Assembly (NCBI GenBank): GCA_031395645.1
Contig: JANNJM010000087.1
Location: forward strand, 1 to 64,000
Reading direction: 5' to 3'
DNA: 64,000 nucleotides
From: SHZI01 sp031395645
GTDB lineage: Bacteria; Pseudomonadota; Gammaproteobacteria; Steroidobacterales; GCA-2729495
In this document: in pieces, positions 51,486-59,666 of the stretch
How positions within the stretch are numbered: position 1 is the first letter of the stretch
How the letters are laid out: every line of letters begins with the position of its first letter
The notes under the pieces: generated by a model
Told to the model about the DNA's origin: nothing
Databases searched by the model: none
Seen by the model: the letters and a program-made list of their open reading frames with translations, nothing else
Made by a program: the position numbers and the translations under genes

Positions 51486-52459
51486 TGCGGCGACGACGAG
51501 CCGGCGTGTGGAATCAGTCTCTGGGCGAGCTGCTACTGGCATGCGCCACACTGCTGCCGGGCACGGTGGGGGCTACTGGCGAGACATTTGCCCTGACGCC
51601 GGATGCGCAGCTGGTCGGCGAGATCGCCACGGTGGCCGCCACCCACGAGGAAACGCTGACCGACATTGCCCGCCTGCACGGGCTCGGCTACGAAGAAATC
51701 GTGTGGGCCAACCCGACGGTCGACATCTGGCTTCCCGGCGAAGGAACCCCGGTGACCTTGCCGACGAAGTTCGTACTGCCGGGAGCGGCACGGGAAGGCA
51801 TCGTCGTGAATATCGCCGAGTACCGTCTCTACCACTACTACAAACGCGAAGGCCAACTGATGGTCTCGACCTTCCCGATCAGTATCGGTCGGATGGATTG
51901 GGCCACGCCGATTGGCCGCTGGGCGGTGACAGCCAAGCAGAAGGACCCTGCCTGGTACCCGCCCGAGTCGATTCGCCAGGAGCACCTGGAAGACGGTCGC
52001 GGGTTTCTGGACAAGGTGGTGCCGGCGGGTCCGGACAATCCCCTTGGCCAGTACGCGCTGCGTCTCAGCGCCAGCGGTTACCTGATTCACGGGACCAACA
52101 AACCGGTGGGTGTCGGCATGCAGGTGACCCACGGCTGCATCCGGATGTACCCCGAGGATATCGAGAGGCTGTTTCCGCAGATCCCTGTCAACACGCCGGT
52201 GACGATCATGAACCAGCCCTACAAGTTTGGCTGGTCAGGCAACGAACTCTTTCTGGAAGTGCATCCGCCACTCGAGGATGACCACGCGACCCGGGATCGG
52301 GAGATGACGGCGCTCACGGAACAATATGTGTTGCTCACCCGGGAGCGGCCGGCACGCATCGACTGGCTGGCGGTTGAGGAGGCGTACCGCCGTCGCGATG
52401 GCATTCCCGTACGCGTGGGTTTCGGCCTCGACGGCGAGGCGTCCGTCGCTGCTTTCTGA
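51485..52459 (+). CDS. Secreted LysM / L,D-transpeptidase (ErfK/YbiS type)
   Basis: A 324-residue periplasmic enzyme. Signal peptide (residues 1-30), LysM-like segment (HEETLTDIARLHGLGYEEIVWANP, about 54-77), YkuD domain with IVVNIAEYRLYHYY and the active site HGTNKPVGVGMQVTHGCIRM, and a C-terminal extension. ErfK/YbiS/YcfS enzymes attach Lpp to peptidoglycan. The next gene, beyond a terminator, encodes an Lpp-like lipoprotein, so that is the inferred function; 3-3 crosslinking is an alternative. ATG 51485 overlaps the transporter stop. Confidence 0.9.
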   Translation: MRRRRAGVWNQSLGELLLACATLLPGTVGATGETFALTPDAQLVGEIATVAATHEETLTDIARLHGLGYEEIVWANPTVDIWLPGEGTPVTLPTKFVLPGAAREGIVVNIAEYRLYHYYKREGQLMVSTFPISIGRMDWATPIGRWAVTAKQKDPAWYPPESIRQEHLEDGRGFLDKVVPAGPDNPLGQYALRLSASGYLIHGTNKPVGVGMQVTHGCIRMYPEDIERLFPQIPVNTPVTIMNQPYKFGWSGNELFLEVHPPLEDDHATRDREMTALTEQYVLLTRERPARIDWLAVEEAYRRRDGIPVRVGFGLDGEASVAAF

Positions 52460-52468
52460 CGGGTAAAA

Positions 52469-52496
52469 AAAAGCCGCAGCGGGTGCTGCGGCTTTT
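52469..52496. terminator. Bidirectional rho-independent terminator
   Basis: AAAAGCCGCAGC (52469-52480), loop GGGT and GCTGCGGCTTTT (52485-52496), a perfect 12-bp inverted repeat with A- and T-runs on the outer ends. It terminates the L,D-transpeptidase transcript on the plus strand and the Lpp-like gene on the minus strand. Confidence 0.92.
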
Positions 52497-52563
52497 CTCA
52501 CCGGGTCTCGCTTAACTGACGAAGAGACCCGAAGTGGTCGCTCGAAGCGGTAGCTGAGCCGTA

Positions 52564-52869
52564 TTACTTGGCCTGGCTGCGCTTGAACATCCGGTCCATC
52601 TTTTCGCTGTTCGCATCGCAGCAGGACTGCGACTGGTTCGCAGCGTTCAGCGCCTGATTGGCCGTGCTCTGGGCACCGGAAGCCGTCTGCTTGGCCTCTG
52701 AAGCGGCAGCGCTGGCGGCATCGCCAGCCGACTTGGCAGCAGCAGCATCGGCAGCGACGCGATCCAGACGGGCGGAGAGTTCGTCGAGCTTGGTCGTTGA
52801 CGTGCAGCCGGCCGCGACCAGCATCGTGAGCGCCAATGCGCTCCCCTGAAGAGCGGTTCTGATTTTCAT
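52564..52869 (-). CDS. Lpp/OprI-like alanine-zipper outer-membrane lipoprotein
   Basis: A 101-residue lipoprotein. Signal peptide with lipobox VAAGC (Cys22), then a helical heptad region rich in Ala (LDELSARLDRVAADAAAAKSAGDAAS...), and a C-terminus MDRMFKRSQAK. The final lysine and preceding basic residues resemble the peptidoglycan attachment end of Lpp and OprI. Two adjacent cysteines (83-84) near the C-terminus are unusual for Lpp. Start ATG 52869 with AAAGG upstream; an upstream in-frame start at 52995 would put 42 non-signal residues before the lipobox. It faces the L,D-transpeptidase gene across a shared terminator. Confidence 0.87.
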   Translation of the reverse strand: MKIRTALQGSALALTMLVAAGCTSTTKLDELSARLDRVAADAAAAKSAGDAASAAASEAKQTASGAQSTANQALNAANQSQSCCDANSEKMDRMFKRSQAK

Positions 52870-52966
52870 AGTAAAGGTCCTCAACAGCAGATTTAAGGTA
52901 AACAACACACCCGGAGAAGTAGTCGCCGAGAAGCAAGAAACCGCCGCAGGGCGGACTCTTAGGAAA

Positions 52967-52995
52967 ATGATGAACGAATTAAGGTTAAACCGCAA
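52967..52995 (-). promoter_or_regulatory. Possible sigma-70 promoter of the Lpp-like gene
   Basis: On the minus strand TTGCGG (52995-52990), 17-nt spacer, CATCAT (52972-52967). Both boxes match consensus only partly. The rest of 52870-53211, between this gene and lexA, holds only this and the lexA control region; no other gene is visible there. Confidence 0.4.
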
Positions 52996-53149
52996 TCTGG
53001 AAGTGGCGTGGCGCTTGGGTTTCAGCTCTTGTTAAGACTTGTTCAGGAGCGTTGCATTGGCGTGCGGCTGCCATCTATTGCCACCTTAAAGCCTCGGTAG
53101 AAGTTTTCGAGGTGGGCGACCAGCGGGCAGGCGGCGGGTCTGGCAGGGC

Positions 53150-53177
53150 TTGTGGGCTGTGGGTGTCTGTATATACT
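53150..53177 (+). promoter_or_regulatory. lexA: lexA promoter
   Basis: TTGTGG (53150-53155), 16-nt spacer, TATACT (53172-53177). The -10 lies inside the first LexA box, so repressor binding would block RNA polymerase directly. Confidence 0.65.
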
Positions 53178-53182
53178 CACAG
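53167..53182 (+). promoter_or_regulatory. lexA: LexA (SOS) box 1
   Basis: CTGT-N8-ACAG, a perfect match to the gammaproteobacterial LexA operator half-site pattern. Overlaps the -10 element. Confidence 0.92.
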
Positions 53183-53184
53183 CG

Positions 53185-53200
53185 CTGTACAAATACACAG
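53185..53200 (+). promoter_or_regulatory. lexA: LexA (SOS) box 2
   Basis: A second CTGT-N8-ACAG, 18 nt (centre to centre) downstream of box 1 and 11 nt before the lexA ATG. Tandem boxes are typical of lexA itself and give tight autoregulation of the whole operon. Confidence 0.92.
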
Positions 53201-53211
53201 GATCCCCCATT

Positions 53212-53859
53212 ATGACCACGCCCGGCACTGCCAATCTCACTACCAGACAGACCGAAATTCTCCAGTTTATTCAGCGCTTTATGGAGACTACCGGGATGCC
53301 TCCCACGCGGGCAGAAATGGCCCGGGAACTGGGCTTCCGGTCGGCTAACGCCGCCGAGGAGCACCTGCGGGCGCTGAAGCGCAAGGGAGTTATCGAACTC
53401 CTGCCCGGGACGTCCAGGGGCATCCGGTTACTGGAGATGGATCGCCTGGCAGCGCTTGAAGAAGAGGGCCTGCCCCTGGTGGGCCGGGTGGCTGCGGGCC
53501 AGCCCATCCTCGCCACCGAGCACATTGAAGCCCGCTACCGCCTCGACCTCGCGCTGTTTAATCCCCGTCCGCACTACCTGCTGCGGGTCCAGGGCATGAG
53601 CATGCGCGACGCTGGCATTCTCGATGGCGACCTGGTGGCGGTCCGTCGTGAGCCCGAGGTCCGCAATGGCCAGATCGTGGTGATTCGTCTGGAGGAGGAA
53701 GTCACCGTGAAGCGCTATCGACAGACGGGTACCACGGTCACGCTGCTCCCGCAGAACCCGGACTTCAAACCCATCAAGGTCGATCTCAGGGCCGAGCACC
53801 TGGTTATCGAGGGCGTGGTGGTGGGTGTCATCCGTAACGGGATGTCCACCGCCGCTTGA
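53212..53859 (+). CDS. lexA: SOS repressor LexA
   Basis: Represses the SOS regulon and self-cleaves with activated RecA. The 215-residue protein has an N-terminal winged helix (LTTRQTEILQFIQRFMETTGMPPTRAEMARELGF, then SANAAEEHLRALKRKGVI), the cleavage site VAAGQP (Ala-Gly) and the catalytic Ser in RVQGMSMRDAGI. The catalytic Lys is in VTVKRYR. ATG 53212 follows the two LexA boxes; an in-frame ATG at 53152 lies upstream of the promoter. First gene of a four-gene SOS mutagenesis operon. Confidence 0.97.
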   Translation: MTTPGTANLTTRQTEILQFIQRFMETTGMPPTRAEMARELGFRSANAAEEHLRALKRKGVIELLPGTSRGIRLLEMDRLAALEEEGLPLVGRVAAGQPILATEHIEARYRLDLALFNPRPHYLLRVQGMSMRDAGILDGDLVAVRREPEVRNGQIVVIRLEEEVTVKRYRQTGTTVTLLPQNPDFKPIKVDLRAEHLVIEGVVVGVIRNGMSTAA

Positions 53860-53877
53860 GATCCTGGGGCTCCTCCG

Positions 53878-54513
53878 ATGACCGGCCCGATGACCGGCCC
53901 GATGACTGGCCGGATGACCGGTGTGATACCTGCAGCGCTGCTGCGTTCTCCGGTTATCACGCGCCTGCCGACAGGTTACCCGCTGCTCGACAATTTGCTC
54001 GGTGGTGGTTGGCCTGTCGGTGTGCTCACAGAGTTGCTGGTGACTGGGCATGCGAGTGGTGAACTGGGTCTCCTGAGCCCCGCACTGGCGCCGCTGACGA
54101 CCGCGGGCTGGGTGATTCTCGTTGCGCCACCCTGGATTCCCTATGCACCCGGGCTGTGCTGGCAGGGACTCACTCTCAAACGGGTGCTGATGGTGCGGGT
54201 CCGGCAGCCGCCGGAGACGCTGTGGGCCGCGGAAGAAATCCTCCGGTCGGGGGCCTGTGCTGCCGTGATTGCATGGGTTCCGGCGACCGCTACTCAGCGG
54301 GCTGGCCACACGCTGTTGCAGCGTCTGCATCTGCTGGCAGCCAGGCAGCAGGCCTGGGTGGTCCTGATTCGGTCAGCGCGGTTTCGCAGGGAGCGGTCTC
54401 CGGCCCCTCTCCGTGTGCAGGTGCTGTGCTCATCACCGGCCACGCTGCAGCTCGATATTTTCAAGAACGGCTGGCGAGGTGCAGGGACGGTCAGCGTCGA
54501 ACGCCGGTTCTAG
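53878..54513 (+). CDS. imuA: ImuA, SOS mutasome accessory protein
   Basis: A 211-residue RecA/SulA-like protein that partners ImuB and DnaE2 in lesion bypass. The recognisable segment is LPTGYPLLDNLLGGGWPVGVLTELL, followed by a Rad51-like fold (GELGLLSPALAPLTTAGWVILVAPPW). The classical P-loop lysine is not evident. The N-terminus is four copies of a 12-bp unit (53878-53925) encoding MTGPMTGPMTGRMTGV, so any of the four ATGs could be the true start. It follows lexA by 18 nt and precedes imuB by 3 nt. Confidence 0.9.
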   Translation: MTGPMTGPMTGRMTGVIPAALLRSPVITRLPTGYPLLDNLLGGGWPVGVLTELLVTGHASGELGLLSPALAPLTTAGWVILVAPPWIPYAPGLCWQGLTLKRVLMVRVRQPPETLWAAEEILRSGACAAVIAWVPATATQRAGHTLLQRLHLLAARQQAWVVLIRSARFRRERSPAPLRVQVLCSSPATLQLDIFKNGWRGAGTVSVERRF

Positions 54514-54516
54514 TGC

Positions 54517-56085
54517 ATGGCGCGTTTCTCCAAAGTCCGGGCCGGTGCCTTCCTGCCGGTAACAGCAGGCGAGCCAGACCGTATCGTCCAACCAGCACTG
54601 CCGACAATACCTGCCCAGCTCTGGCTGTGCCTGTATCTGCCCCAGCTGCCACTGGAGGCACAAGTGGAGGCGCAAGTCAGTCAGTCAGGTCAAGTGCACG
54701 AGGAGCCCCTGGCGATCTGCGAAGAGCAGGGGCGCCGGACGCTCATCGTCACTGTGAACCCGGTGGCTGCTGCGAGGGGAGTGCGGGTACGCATGCCTGT
54801 CAATTCAGCACTGGCACTGGTGCCGGAGCTGGTTGTCAAGGCCCGCAACGTGCCTCTCGAAAGCGCCACGCTCGCCCGGCTGGCGACCTGGGCCGGGCGA
54901 TTCACACCGGCAGTGAGCATCACTTCCGGCAATTCCCTGCTGCTCGAAATTCAGCGCAGCCTGCGTTTGTTTAATGGGCTCGATGCATTGCAGGCTACGG
55001 TGACCCAGGGCTTGCGCGTGCTCGGACACCAGGTGCACATGGCCTGTACGCCAACCCCTCGAGCCTCCTTGTGGCTGGCCAGGGCGGGCAGCAGACAGCC
55101 GGTCCAGACCTCCCTGGAGTTGCGCCAGGCGCTTGCCGGCATTCAGGTCGGTCATCTGGGCTGGCCGGCACGCACGGTCCAGATGCTCCTGCAGATGGGA
55201 CTCACGACGGTTGGCGACTGTGCAAGGCTGCCCCGCGAGGGCTTTGCCCGGCGACTCGGCCCTGTGCACCTGCGCGAGCTGGACCAGGCCTATGGCCGCT
55301 GCCCGGATCCGCAACGACTACACGTGCCGCCTGTCCGTTTTGCAGCTGAGCTGGAGCTGGCTGGGGAAACCATCGATGCCTCCCTGCTGCTCGATGGCTT
55401 CCAGCAACTTTTTCAGTCGCTGAACCAGGCACTCGAATCCCACCAGGCCAGCGTCCGCATCTTGTGGTGCCAGCTGACACACCCAGGTGGTCAGGCAACG
55501 CGCCTGCGTCTGGGTCTGCACCGTGCGGCGGGTCATTCAGCAAGCCTGCTGCACGGCCTGCTCCGATTGCGCCTCGAGGCGCTGCTCCTGCCTGCCATGG
55601 TCATCAGTCTGTCAGTGCAGGCTGATCTTCTGCCCGGGCAGGTGCCAGTCGGTACGGACCTGCTCGGTCAGCACATGCAGACAGATGGTGGGCTGCATAC
55701 CCTGCTGGAACGTTTGCGTGCGCGGCTGGGTGGGCAGGCCGTGCAGGGTTTCGCGTTACGCGCAGAGCACCGACCGGAGACCGCCTGGCGAGCAGTGGCA
55801 GATCCACTGGAAGAACCGAGAGCCAGCGAGACACTGATTCCCAGCCGCTCCCGGCCTGTCTGGCTGTTGCCGGCACCAGCGCCACTGGGCGTGGTTGCCG
55901 ATCAACCCGCCTGGCACGGCGCGCTGACCCTCGAACGCGGTCCTGAACGCATTGAAAGCGGCTGGTGGGATGGCGGGGATATCCGTCGGGATTACTACCG
56001 GGCCAGCAACCCGCAGGGTGCGATGCTCTGGGTGTACCGGGACCTGCGCAGTCAGGTCTGGTATTTGCAGGGCATTTTCGGATGA
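54517..56085 (+). CDS. imuB: ImuB, inactive Y-family polymerase-like protein
   Basis: A 522-residue protein with the Y-family polymerase architecture but without catalytic acidic residues: the usual metal-binding motif is LWLCLYLPQLPLEAQV. It bridges the beta clamp, ImuA and DnaE2 in SOS mutagenesis. Downstream blocks include GVRVRMPVNSALALVPEL, RAG (helix-hairpin-helix region MGLTTVGDCARLPREG) and a C-terminal tail with IRRDYYRA. About 33 residues precede the conserved LWLCLYLP, so the true start may be later. A 12-bp duplication at 54655-54678 encodes EAQVEAQV. Overlaps dnaE2 by 4 nt. Confidence 0.92.
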   Translation: MARFSKVRAGAFLPVTAGEPDRIVQPALPTIPAQLWLCLYLPQLPLEAQVEAQVSQSGQVHEEPLAICEEQGRRTLIVTVNPVAAARGVRVRMPVNSALALVPELVVKARNVPLESATLARLATWAGRFTPAVSITSGNSLLLEIQRSLRLFNGLDALQATVTQGLRVLGHQVHMACTPTPRASLWLARAGSRQPVQTSLELRQALAGIQVGHLGWPARTVQMLLQMGLTTVGDCARLPREGFARRLGPVHLRELDQAYGRCPDPQRLHVPPVRFAAELELAGETIDASLLLDGFQQLFQSLNQALESHQASVRILWCQLTHPGGQATRLRLGLHRAAGHSASLLHGLLRLRLEALLLPAMVISLSVQADLLPGQVPVGTDLLGQHMQTDGGLHTLLERLRARLGGQAVQGFALRAEHRPETAWRAVADPLEEPRASETLIPSRSRPVWLLPAPAPLGVVADQPAWHGALTLERGPERIESGWWDGGDIRRDYYRASNPQGAMLWVYRDLRSQVWYLQGIFG

Positions 56086-59000
56086 CGACCTACGCCGAGT
56101 TGCATTGCATCAGCAACTACACTTTTCTACGGGGCGCCTCGCACCCTGCTGAACTGGTGGAGCGCGCAGCAGCGCTCGGGTACACCGCCCTCGCGTTGAC
56201 CGACGAGTGCTCCGTCGCAGGCATCGTCCGGGCCCACGTGGCCGCGCGAGGCCACGCACTGAAGTTGCTCATCGGCAGCGAGTTCCGGATGGCCGACGGC
56301 TTGCGCCTCGTCGTGCTCGCTGCCGACCGGGAAGGCTACGCAGCGCTCTGTGGGCTGATCACGCGTGGACGCCGGGCGGCCGACAAAGGCTCCTACCGGG
56401 TGGTGCGCAGTGATTTTGAGCAGCTACCCGCCGGGTGCCTGTTGCTGTGGCTGCCTCCGGCATCTGCGGAGGGCGAGCCGGATGCTGCCGACGCCATCTG
56501 GCTGCAGTCTGTTTTCAGCGGCCGGGTCTGGCTTGCGCTGGAATTGCACGCGGATGGCGACGAGGAGAGTCGCTGCAAACGGTTACTGGCGTTTGCAGAC
56601 ACCGTGGGCATTCCCCCCGTCGCGGCCGGTGATGTGCACATGCATGCACGCGGCCGTCGGGCCGTACAGGACACCCTGACAGCCATCCGCCGCAAACTGC
56701 CGCTTGGGTGCGGCGCTGCTGGCCTGTATGCCAACGGCGAGCGGCACCTGCGCACGCTCGCAGAGCTGCAGCGTGCCTATCCCGTCCAGCTGCTGGGAGC
56801 CACGCTGGAGATTGCCCGGCGCCTGACTTTTTCCCTGGACGAGCTGCGCTACCAGTATCCCCGCGAACTGGTGCCGTCAGGCTACACACCTGCCAGCTGG
56901 CTGCGCCACCGGACTTTCGAGGGGCTTAAGGAGCGCTGGCCGGCCGGCGCTTCGAACCATATCCTGAAGCTTGTGGAGCACGAGCTGGAACTGATCAGCG
57001 AGCTGCATTACGAACCCTACTTCCTGACGGTGGATGACATCGTCCGTTTCGCCCGCAGCCGCGGCATCCTTTGCCAGGGTCGCGGCTCAGCGGCCAATTC
57101 TGCGGTGTGTTTCTGCCTCGGCATCACTGCAGTGGATCCGGCGCACATGTCGGTGCTGTTTGAGCGCTTCATCTCCCGGGAACGCAATGAGCCTCCCGAC
57201 ATCGACGTGGATTTTGAACACGAGCGGCGCGAGGAGGTGATCCAGTACATCTACGCCCGCTATGGCAGGGAGCGCGCGGCACTGACGGCCACCGTGATCA
57301 CCTACAGTCCCCGCAGTGCCATTCGCGATGTGGGCCGGGCCCTGGGGCTGTCTGAGGCCCAGCTCACCCGGGTGGCGAGCAATCTGCAATGGTGGGATGG
57401 CCGGACCGTCGCGCCATCGCGCCTCCGGGAGGCTGGCTTTGATCCTGCCAGTCCGCTGATGCACCGGCTGGTGACCCTGGCCGGTCAACTGATCGGTTTT
57501 CCCCGACATCTCTCCCAGCATGTCGGCGGGTTTGTGATTGCAGATGAGCCCCTGAGCCGGCTCGTGCCGATCGAGAATGCAGCCATGGCAGACCGGACGG
57601 TCATCCAGTGGGATAAGGATGACCTCGATGAGATGGGCCTGCTGAAGGTGGATATCCTCGCGCTCGGCATGCTGTCTGCCATTCGCCGCAGCTTCGCCCT
57701 GCTCCGGCAGCACAAGGGGCGCGAACTGACTCTGCACAACGTGCCTGCCGAAGACCCTGCGGTGTACGCCATGCTTGGCCGGGCCGACACGATAGGCGTC
57801 TTCCAGATTGAGTCCCGGGCCCAGATGGCCATGTTGCCGAGACTCAAGCCCCGTTGCTATTACGACCTGGTGATTGAAGTCGCGATCATCCGCCCCGGAC
57901 CGATTCAGGGGGGCATGGTTCATCCCTACCTGCGCCGCCGGAACGGCGAGGAGCCCGTGACGTATCCCAGCCTGGAAGTGCGCCAGGTTCTGGAGCGCAC
58001 ACTCGGGGTACCCATCTTTCAGGAGCAGGTCATGCAGCTGGCGGTCGTGGCGGCAGGCTTCACGCCGGGGGAAGCCGACCAGCTGCGCCGGGCCATGGCG
58101 GCATGGCGCCGGCGCGGTGGCCTCGGCCACTTTGAAGAACGGCTGATTTCCGGCATGCAGGCGCGCCACTATTCCGTCGAGTTCGCCCGCCAGATCTTCA
58201 GTCAGATCTGCGGTTTCGGGGAATACGGTTTTCCGGAATCTCATGCCGCCAGTTTTGCCCTGCTCGTGTACGTCTCTGCCTGGCTGAAGCAGCACGAGCC
58301 CGCCGCTTTCACCTGCGCACTCCTGAACAGCCAGCCGATGGGGTTCTACGGACCTTCACAGCTGATCCAGAGCGCGCGCCGGGCTGGCGTGGAGATCCGT
58401 CCGGTGAACGTGAACTGCAGTGCCTGGGACTGCACCCTCGAAGCTACGGCTGATGGCCAGCACGCACTCCGGCTGGGGCTGCGCCTGGTTGGCGGGCTTG
58501 GGGAAGGGGAGGGGCAGCGAGTGGCCAGCCAGCGTGCTGGAGGGCCTTATCACGATGTTCAGGATCTCCACGAGCGCGCGAGCCTGCCGCAGCAGCAGCT
58601 CGGCGCTCTCGCGTCAGCGGGAGCCCTGGCGGACATTGCCGGACACAGGTTCCGGGCGCGGTGGGCAGTAGCTGGCACCCAGCCTCCCTTGCCCATCCTG
58701 CCGGTCCTCAAGATTGCGGAAGGGTTGCCACTGCTCCGGGTCCCGACCGAAGGCCAGGACATCGCTGCCGACTACCAGAATCTGGGCCTGACACTGGGGC
58801 GGCACCCCCTGGCCCTGCTGCGCGCACGCCTGCGCCGCCGGGGCATCAGCACAGCCATGGAGCTGCAGGAGGTACGTGACAAAACCCGGGTGCATGCAGC
58901 AGGGATCGTCACGACGCGCCAGCGACCTGGCAGCGCGGGAGGAGTCACCTTCGTGACACTGGAAGATGAGACTGGCTACGTCAATCTGATTGTCTGGAGG

Positions 59001-59165
59001 CAGCTGGCGGAGCGTCAGCGCCAGGTCCTGCTGGAGTCACGCCTGCTGGGTGTGTGGGGGCAGGTGCAGCGGCAGGGAGATGTCCTGCACGTGGTGGCGA
59101 TGCGTCTTGAGGATCACAGCGCCTTGCTCGGACAATTACCGTCCCGCAGCCGGGACTTTTCCTGA
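56082..59165 (+). CDS. dnaE2: Error-prone DNA polymerase DnaE2 (ImuC)
   Basis: C-family polymerase of the SOS mutasome, 1027 residues. PHP domain at the start (YAELHCISNYTFLRGASHPAELVERA), in which the second His of the HxH metal motif is Ile, as in some DnaE2 proteins that lack PHP activity. The polymerase core has GRGSAANSAVCFCLGIT, PPDIDVDFEHERREEVIQYIYARYG (catalytic aspartates) and IFQEQVMQLAVVAAGFTPGEADQLRRAMAAW. The C-terminal OB fold has GIVTTRQRPGSAGGVTFVTLEDETG. ATG 56082 overlaps the imuB stop. Last gene of the lexA operon. Confidence 0.95.
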   Translation: MTTYAELHCISNYTFLRGASHPAELVERAAALGYTALALTDECSVAGIVRAHVAARGHALKLLIGSEFRMADGLRLVVLAADREGYAALCGLITRGRRAADKGSYRVVRSDFEQLPAGCLLLWLPPASAEGEPDAADAIWLQSVFSGRVWLALELHADGDEESRCKRLLAFADTVGIPPVAAGDVHMHARGRRAVQDTLTAIRRKLPLGCGAAGLYANGERHLRTLAELQRAYPVQLLGATLEIARRLTFSLDELRYQYPRELVPSGYTPASWLRHRTFEGLKERWPAGASNHILKLVEHELELISELHYEPYFLTVDDIVRFARSRGILCQGRGSAANSAVCFCLGITAVDPAHMSVLFERFISRERNEPPDIDVDFEHERREEVIQYIYARYGRERAALTATVITYSPRSAIRDVGRALGLSEAQLTRVASNLQWWDGRTVAPSRLREAGFDPASPLMHRLVTLAGQLIGFPRHLSQHVGGFVIADEPLSRLVPIENAAMADRTVIQWDKDDLDEMGLLKVDILALGMLSAIRRSFALLRQHKGRELTLHNVPAEDPAVYAMLGRADTIGVFQIESRAQMAMLPRLKPRCYYDLVIEVAIIRPGPIQGGMVHPYLRRRNGEEPVTYPSLEVRQVLERTLGVPIFQEQVMQLAVVAAGFTPGEADQLRRAMAAWRRRGGLGHFEERLISGMQARHYSVEFARQIFSQICGFGEYGFPESHAASFALLVYVSAWLKQHEPAAFTCALLNSQPMGFYGPSQLIQSARRAGVEIRPVNVNCSAWDCTLEATADGQHALRLGLRLVGGLGEGEGQRVASQRAGGPYHDVQDLHERASLPQQQLGALASAGALADIAGHRFRARWAVAGTQPPLPILPVLKIAEGLPLLRVPTEGQDIAADYQNLGLTLGRHPLALLRARLRRRGISTAMELQEVRDKTRVHAAGIVTTRQRPGSAGGVTFVTLEDETGYVNLIVWRQLAERQRQVLLESRLLGVWGQVQRQGDVLHVVAMRLEDHSALLGQLPSRSRDFS

Positions 59166-59197
59166 ACAGCCTGGCTGCTCAAGGCAAGCTGCGCGGC

Positions 59198-59527
59198 TCA
59201 ATCCTCAACCACGAAATCCTCAAAATCCTCCAGGGCTTCCGCGATCCTCTTGCGCTCCAGATAGTCTTCCAGCTTATGGCGGGCACACTGCACGTCCGCC
59301 GTCTTGCCGTGCTGGGAATCGGCCTCGAGTTCCGCGATCAGGTTCTCGACGTTGATCTCGATGGACTGTTCACCGACGTTATCAGTAAGTGCCGCGTCAA
59401 CTTCCAGGCTGTCGTCGGCAGCGTCCGGTGGCAGCGACTCGGTGGTGTCATCCTCGCTGATGGCTTCGGGAGTTTCCGGAGGTGGAATCTTCCCCGCTCT
59501 GGCCAGTACTGCAGCCTTGCGACCCAT
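59198..59527 (-). CDS. PA3496-type small acidic protein
   Basis: A 109-residue acidic protein. Its C-terminal segment ARHKLEDYLERKRIAEALEDFEDF resembles the conserved end of the PA3496 family, described as a putative envelope-integrity protein in pseudomonads. The middle (residues 20-75) is low-complexity and very acidic. ATG 59527 has AAGGA about 10 nt upstream; a TTG at 59548 is the alternative. It converges with dnaE2. The family call is moderately sure, the function unknown. Confidence 0.68.
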   Translation of the reverse strand: MGRKAAVLARAGKIPPPETPEAISEDDTTESLPPDAADDSLEVDAALTDNVGEQSIEINVENLIAELEADSQHGKTADVQCARHKLEDYLERKRIAEALEDFEDFVVED

Positions 59528-59666
59528 TGATCCAATCCTTATGTTCAAAGAGGAACGGCAACGGGCTTTTTATAGTGACCTTCCACCGGGATGACAATCC
59601 TCATTTCTGTATTTCGTGAGCCAATTCCGGGGCTACCGCACAGGCGCCGGCAAGTTGGCCCAAGGC

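Noticed and set aside
49980..51551. Long open frame antisense to the SLC13 transporter
   Set aside because: It mirrors a membrane-protein gene, its translation is rich in Gln, Arg and His without any domain, and no ribosome-binding site or promoter is seen. High GC makes such shadows common.
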